Shown piece after piece: positions 6,981 to 10,658 of a stretch of 10,658 nt of DNA (its first letter is position 1; each line of letters starts with the position of its first letter). The notes beneath the pieces were generated by a model. That model did no database searches. It was given only the letters and a program-made list of their open reading frames with translations, and was not told the origin of the DNA. Location of the stretch: the NCBI GenBank assembly GCA_946413885.1, contig CAMKMK010000068.1, positions 1 to 10,658 on the forward strand, read 5' to 3'. The translations under genes and the position numbers were made by a program. The DNA comes from an uncultured Prevotellaceae bacterium. GTDB taxonomy: Bacteria; Bacteroidota; Bacteroidia; Bacteroidales; Bacteroidaceae.

Positions 6981-9236
6981 ATGAATTACAGGAAACTGGT
7001 CTTCTGGAATCTTTTGACGTGCCTTATTATAGTCATGTCGTCATGTTCTGTATCAAAATTCGTTCCAGAAGATGGGTATCTGCTCGATCGAGTAAGCCTT
7101 CATTCTGACAGTTCTTCACTCAAGACAGGTCTATTGGAGGGATATATACGCCAGCATCCCAACAGCCGCTGGTTCTCCACTTTGAAAGTTCCTTTGGGAA
7201 TCTATAGTCTAAGCGGACGCGATAGTACGAAACGCTTCAATCGTTTTATTCGTAAGTTAGGTGAGCCGCCTGTAATCTACGATGAGAGTCTTGCTCTCAA
7301 GGCACAGCAGAACATCCTTTCGGCGGTTCGTAATCTGGGATACTTGAATGGAGAGGTTGAGATGCTGAAGTTGACCCACAAGAAGAAGGTACATCTCATT
7401 TATCGCATTGATCCAGAGACTCGTTTCACTATACGTAATCTCGAAGTAGAGAATCAAGATCCAGGTTTGGATTCTTTACTTCGTGCCAATGAAGAGAATA
7501 CGCTCCTCCACGAAGGAATGAATTTTGATCTGAATGTTCTCGATGCTGAGCGTAGCCGCATCACCACACTCATGCTCAACAATGGTTACTATCGTTTTAA
7601 CAAAGAGTTTATTCATTTCCAAGCAGATACGTTGCTGGGCAATCATCAGGCAGACCTGAAGATGACACTTAGTCAGTATCGTTCAGGAACTCAGAACTTT
7701 TATCAACCTCATCAGATATATTATATTGGTAACGTGGAAGTGAATGTTGACACACTCTCAGGACGACGAACCTACATCCGTAAAAAAGTGCTCCAGAATG
7801 CACTCGATCTACATCCTGATTCGCTTTATCGTGAGCAGGACGTACATAACACGTATGCCAATTTAACTCGTTTGGGTGCCATCATGTCGACCAATGTGAG
7901 GTTAAAAGAGGATGAAGAGGATTCCTTGAGACTCAACACCAATATAAATTTGACACCTGCGAAACGAAATTCAGTAAATGCTGAGCTTGAAGGAACCAAC
8001 TCTGCAGGTGACTTTGGTGCAGCAGCCTCGTTGTCATTCCAGAATCGCAACATCTTTCATGGTGCAGAACTCTTCAACATAAAATTGCGTGGCGCTTTTG
8101 AGGCAATCAAGGGTCTCAGTGGATACAATGATCAAAATTACATCGAGTATAGTGCTGAAACAAGCATGACGTTCCCTGACTTCAAATTTCCTTTTCTTCG
8201 CAAACAGTTTCGTCATGCTGTGCAAGCCACCAGCGAGATAAGTTTGATGTACGACTCACAGGATCGTCCTGAATTCCATCGGCGAGTCATTACTACTGCC
8301 TGGAAGTATCGCTGGGGGCGTTTCAATCGCCGTTTGCTGCATCGCGTAGACCTGCTTGATCTCAATTATGTTTTCATGCCCTGGATCAGTGATACGTTTC
8401 GTGAAACATATCTTGAAGATCCTTCCAGCCGTAATGCCATCCTCCGTTACAACTACGAGAACCTTTTCATCATGAAGTTTGGTTATCAGATTACCTATAA
8501 CTCTCTTGCTCAGACAGGTTTGACTTCGAACTACGGAACAAATGCATACACCATCCGTGCTAGTATAGAATCCAGCGGTAATCTACTCTATGGATTGTGC
8601 AATCTTTTTAGTACCAGCAGAAATAAAGACAATCAGTTTACTCTGCTAAATATTGCTTATGCTCAATATGTACGTGGAGATTTTGATTTCGCCAAAAGTT
8701 TCCGTATTGATGAGATCAACTCTATTGCCATTCATTTTGGGCTTGGTATAGCATATCCTTATGGCAATAGTAGTATTCTGCCTTATGAGAAACGCTATTT
8801 TAGTGGTGGTGCTAATAGTGTTCGCGGATGGAGCGTTCGTGAGTTAGGACCAGGTTCATTTCAAGGCAATGATGGTCGCATTGATTTCATCAATCAGACA
8901 GGTGACATCAAACTCGACATGAATGTGGAGTACCGTACTCATCTTTTCTGGAAGATGCATGGTGCTGCCTTTGTTGATGCTGGAAATATCTGGACTATTC
9001 GAAACTATCCTGATCAGCCTGGAGGCCAGTTCCAATTAGATACTTTCTGGCGTCAGATAGCCGTTTCATACGGTTTGGGTATACGTTTAAACTTCGATTA
9101 TTTCATTCTGCGATTAGATGGTGGTATGAAGGCCATTCATCCTGCTTATACAGACAGTCGCCACCATTATCCAATTATTCATCCCAATTTTGGACGTGAC
9201 TTTACGCTTCACTTTGCAGTTGGTTTACCTTTCTGA
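6981..9236 (+). CDS. tamL: TamL-like Omp85/BamA-superfamily outer-membrane lipoprotein
   Basis: Outer-membrane assembly protein; in Bacteroidota, TamL replaces TamA as partner of the periplasm-spanning TamB and helps insert or organise envelope components. Of 751 residues, 1-21 are a lipoprotein signal peptide with lipobox MSSC, so C22 would be lipidated, the trait that separates TamL from classical TamA. Residues about 25-330 form periplasmic POTRA-like repeats, including RFTIRNLEVENQD (148-160) and HQIYYIGNVEVNVD (244-257). Residues about 335-751 form the C-terminal 16-strand barrel. The Omp85 loop-6 motif VRGW is at 614-617 within SGGANSVRGWSVRELG. The chain ends in phenylalanine (FAVGLPF), as outer-membrane beta-signals do. 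The ATG at 6981 is required for the signal peptide. TamB is not in the window. The name rests on family logic, not on a search. Confidence 0.88.
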   Translation: MNYRKLVFWNLLTCLIIVMSSCSVSKFVPEDGYLLDRVSLHSDSSSLKTGLLEGYIRQHPNSRWFSTLKVPLGIYSLSGRDSTKRFNRFIRKLGEPPVIYDESLALKAQQNILSAVRNLGYLNGEVEMLKLTHKKKVHLIYRIDPETRFTIRNLEVENQDPGLDSLLRANEENTLLHEGMNFDLNVLDAERSRITTLMLNNGYYRFNKEFIHFQADTLLGNHQADLKMTLSQYRSGTQNFYQPHQIYYIGNVEVNVDTLSGRRTYIRKKVLQNALDLHPDSLYREQDVHNTYANLTRLGAIMSTNVRLKEDEEDSLRLNTNINLTPAKRNSVNAELEGTNSAGDFGAAASLSFQNRNIFHGAELFNIKLRGAFEAIKGLSGYNDQNYIEYSAETSMTFPDFKFPFLRKQFRHAVQATSEISLMYDSQDRPEFHRRVITTAWKYRWGRFNRRLLHRVDLLDLNYVFMPWISDTFRETYLEDPSSRNAILRYNYENLFIMKFGYQITYNSLAQTGLTSNYGTNAYTIRASIESSGNLLYGLCNLFSTSRNKDNQFTLLNIAYAQYVRGDFDFAKSFRIDEINSIAIHFGLGIAYPYGNSSILPYEKRYFSGGANSVRGWSVRELGPGSFQGNDGRIDFINQTGDIKLDMNVEYRTHLFWKMHGAAFVDAGNIWTIRNYPDQPGGQFQLDTFWRQIAVSYGLGIRLNFDYFILRLDGGMKAIHPAYTDSRHHYPIIHPNFGRDFTLHFAVGLPF

Positions 9237-9623
9237 CTTTATTTTCCATTTTTTTCCGATGCGAACAAGTTCTAAGGTACCTTCCTTTGTGCCGATGTGT
9301 CCAGCGTGTTCCAGCGAATCTGCTACTAATACCTGCTCTGCTTTGTAATTTATTGTGGCCAATGTATCACCCTGGATATTACTCTTAAGAATATTTATTA
9401 CAGGACGTTTAGTGATCAGGTTGAGTTCACGATCAGTTAAGTTCGATGCATACCACGATAGGTTATCTTGAGCTTCTTTTGTACAGAATTTTGAAGCTTC
9501 ATCCAGGTTGCATGTAAACATATATTCGAGATATTTTTTTGCAACTTCTTTTGATTCATTTGTGGGATTATGTTGGCATGATATTATCATAAATATCATA
9601 CTTATAAGCGTACATTTATTCAT
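9225..9623 (-). CDS. Small NTF2-like (DUF4878-type) lipoprotein
   Basis: Predicted periplasm-facing lipoprotein of 132 residues. I chose the ATG at 9623 because it gives a compact signal peptide (MNKCTLISMIFMIISC) with lipobox IISC and lipidated C16. ATGs at 9632 and 9638 are possible alternatives, and an upstream in-frame extension to 9722 would cross the promoter region and is unlikely. The mature part resembles the NTF2-like fold of DUF4878 proteins: an opening helix SKEVAKKYLEYMFTCNLDEA (24-43), an LSWYASNLTDREL helix (55-67), strands such as TLATINYKAEQVLVAD (87-102), and the closing LELVRIGKKWKIKS (117-130). Function is unknown; the fold commonly binds small ligands or mediates envelope interactions. 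It is convergent with tamL, overlapping by 12 bp, and divergent from the MBL gene. Confidence 0.75.
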   Translation of the reverse strand: MNKCTLISMIFMIISCQHNPTNESKEVAKKYLEYMFTCNLDEASKFCTKEAQDNLSWYASNLTDRELNLITKRPVINILKSNIQGDTLATINYKAEQVLVADSLEHAGHIGTKEGTLELVRIGKKWKIKSER

Positions 9624-9655
9624 GTTTGACATTAACATACGTTTCAAATTTCTTA

Positions 9656-9663
9656 CAAAAATA
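9656..9663 (-). promoter_or_regulatory. Possible -7 promoter element for the small lipoprotein gene
   Basis: On the minus strand TATTTTTG (9663 to 9656) matches TAnnTTTG, 32 bases before the ATG at 9623. The surrounding A/T tract raises the chance of a random match, and no TTG -33 element is seen. Confidence 0.4.
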
Positions 9664-9673
9664 CAAAAAAAAT

Positions 9674-9704
9674 TTGTCATTATGGTTATAATGTCGTAAT
9701 TTTG
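9674..9704 (+). promoter_or_regulatory. -33/-7 promoter for the MBL-fold hydrolase gene
   Basis: TTG at 9674-9676 and TAATTTTG at 9697-9704 are separated by 20 bases, matching the Bacteroidota primary sigma arrangement. The same 20-base spacing occurs upstream of the tRNA gene. The ATG follows 21 bases after the -7 box. Confidence 0.7.
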
Positions 9705-9725
9705 CGTTAGAAATAATAACAAACC

Positions 9726-10532
9726 ATGATGAAATTTGTTTCTCTAGGCTCTGGTAGTAGTGGCAATAGTTATTATCTAAGTACTGGAAATACGAGTATC
9801 TTGGTAGATGCGGGTCTCAACATTCGCACTCTAAAACGTCACATGCACAATTTAGAGTTGGATATTGAGAATCTTGATTTGGTGCTTATCACGCACGATC
9901 ATGCGGACCACATCAAGGCTGTTGGCAATCTTGCCAATGAGCTTAATAAACCAATCTTTGCGACGGAGCCTGTCCACATGGGCATTAATCGCAACTACTG
10001 CGTTACCAGTCAACTTACTGAAGAGCATATACGTTACATTGCCAAAGGGATGACCATCCAAGTGGGTGACTTTATGGTTACTCCTTTCGATGTACCTCAT
10101 GACAGCAGTGATTGCGTGGGTTACCGTATCGAGGCGGATGACATAACATTCTGTCTGATTACTGATGTGGGACATGTTACTCCAACAATCGAAGAGGAAG
10201 TATCTCGAGCCAATTATCTGGTTCTTGAGGCTAACCATGACTTGAACATGCTGATGATGGGACCATATCCAGCCTATCTCAAAGGTCGCATTCGCAGTGG
10301 ACGTGGCCATTTGAGTAATGTGGATTCTGCCCGTTTGATTGCCGAGCATGGTACTCCTAAGCTTAAACATGTCTGGCTTTGTCATCTTTCTGAAGAAAAC
10401 AATCATCCTGAACTAGCCCGTAAGACGGTGGAAGGCGTTCTGCGTGAGTATGGGATAATACCAGGAGTGGATTTCAAGTTGGACATTCTTAAACGGAAGG
10501 TTCCATCGCAAATCTACGAATTGACAGTTTGA
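9726..10532 (+). CDS. Metallo-beta-lactamase-fold hydrolase, YycJ/WalJ type
   Basis: Cytoplasmic MBL-fold metal-dependent hydrolase, probably a nuclease-type member. YycJ/WalJ relatives are described as exonucleases or as DNA-repair and cell-wall-linked proteins. The 268 residues match the family length. The N-terminal FVSLGSGSSGNSYYL (4-18) is the hallmark opening of YycJ proteins. Metal ligands are visible: THDHADH (56-62, with H57, H59, D61, H62), H125 in VPHDSSD, D147 in LITDVGH, and H220 in LCHLSEENN. LEANHD (167-172) and GRGHLSN (192-198) are further conserved family motifs. Start: ATG at 9726 gives MMKF; the next codon, ATG at 9729, is equally good. No Shine-Dalgarno is present; the leader is A-rich. 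It has its own -33/-7 promoter and is followed by a possible terminator. Confidence 0.92.
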   Translation: MMKFVSLGSGSSGNSYYLSTGNTSILVDAGLNIRTLKRHMHNLELDIENLDLVLITHDHADHIKAVGNLANELNKPIFATEPVHMGINRNYCVTSQLTEEHIRYIAKGMTIQVGDFMVTPFDVPHDSSDCVGYRIEADDITFCLITDVGHVTPTIEEEVSRANYLVLEANHDLNMLMMGPYPAYLKGRIRSGRGHLSNVDSARLIAEHGTPKLKHVWLCHLSEENNHPELARKTVEGVLREYGIIPGVDFKLDILKRKVPSQIYELTV

Positions 10533-10539
10533 TTAAAAA

Positions 10540-10564
10540 AAACGTTCCGATAGTTTGGACGTTT
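10540..10564 (+). terminator. Hairpin after the MBL gene, overlapping the tRNA promoter
   Basis: AAACGTTCC (10540-10548) pairs with GGACGTTT (10557-10564) through eight base pairs with one bulged T and an eight-base loop. The plus strand is followed by a mixed TTTCGTT tail; the minus strand would be followed by a run of U from the A8 tract at 10535-10542. It could be a weak or bidirectional terminator. The right arm begins on the last base of the tRNA -33 TTG. Confidence 0.4.
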
Positions 10565-10585
10565 CGTTAAAAGTCCTTACCTTTG
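10555..10585 (+). promoter_or_regulatory. -33/-7 promoter for tRNA-Lys
   Basis: TTG (10555-10557) and TACCTTTG (10578-10585) are spaced by 20 bases, an excellent match to the Bacteroidota consensus. The tRNA begins 23 bases after the -7 box, leaving room for a short 5' leader to be removed by RNase P. Confidence 0.75.
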
Positions 10586-10607
10586 CACTCGCAAAATCAG
10601 AAATGAT

Positions 10608-10658
10608 GCGTCCTTAGCTCAGTTGGTAGAGCAATTGACTCTTAATCAATGGGTCCAG
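10608..10658 (+). tRNA. tRNA-Lys (anticodon CTT), 3' truncated by window end
   Basis: The first 51 bases of a tRNA are present. The acceptor 5' strand is GCGTCCT, followed by T8-A9, the D stem GCTC/GAGC with loop AGTTGGTA, and A26. The anticodon stem ATTGA/TCAAT is perfectly paired around loop CTCTTAA, so the anticodon is CTT, decoding AAG as lysine. GGGTC is the variable loop, and CAG begins the T stem. The 3' acceptor strand lies beyond the window. Confidence 0.95.

Noticed and set aside
9624..9722. N-terminal extension of the small lipoprotein to an ATG at 9722
   Set aside because: It would bury the lipoprotein signal peptide about 33 residues inside the protein and run through both divergent promoter elements.
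9852..10406. 184-codon minus-strand ORF opposite the MBL-fold gene
   Set aside because: It is antisense to a strongly conserved gene, and its peptide has no recognisable domain.

Overview
The window looks like chromosomal DNA from a member of the Bacteroidota, probably a Prevotella-like Bacteroidales. Several signs agree. Matches to the Bacteroidota -7 promoter element TAnnTTTG precede nearly every transcription unit whose upstream region is in view. The genes largely lack Shine-Dalgarno sequences. One gene encodes a lipoprotein version of an Omp85/TamA barrel (TamL-like), an arrangement typical of this phylum. The genus is inferred from overall feel, not from a search.

Layout, left to right. 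Positions 1-1151 hold the 3' part of a MATE-family efflux transporter gene cut by the window edge. Eleven bases later comes a secreted GH51 alpha-L-arabinofuranosidase (1163-3172) with both catalytic glutamates visible. A 762-base stretch without a clear gene follows (3173-3934). It contains a 271-bp MITE-like or degenerate IS element with 23-bp terminal inverted repeats, a decayed reading frame inside it, and a possible 54-codon small ORF beside it. Next is a likely two-gene operon: an unrecognised cytoplasmic protein with a very acidic tail (3935-4744), then a sodium:solute symporter (4766-6223).

The second half consists of conserved housekeeping genes in convergent and divergent pairs. A TrmH/SpoU RNA methyltransferase (6164-6916, minus) overlaps the symporter tail-to-tail by 60 bp and is divergent from a TamL-like outer-membrane assembly lipoprotein (6981-9236). 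TamL overlaps tail-to-tail by 12 bp with a small NTF2-like lipoprotein (9225-9623, minus), which is divergent from a YycJ/WalJ-type metallo-beta-lactamase-fold hydrolase (9726-10532). A tRNA-Lys(CTT) gene with its own -33/-7 promoter begins at 10608 and runs off the right edge.

Functionally this is a mix of envelope transport (MATE, SSS symporter), envelope biogenesis (TamL), glycan degradation (GH51) and RNA/DNA maintenance (TrmH, YycJ, tRNA). There is no sign of a polysaccharide-utilization locus, phage, CRISPR or defence system. The points most worth a second look are the MITE-like element, the apparent leaderless start of tamL, the codon-register antisense overlaps, and the unknown acidic protein coupled to the symporter.
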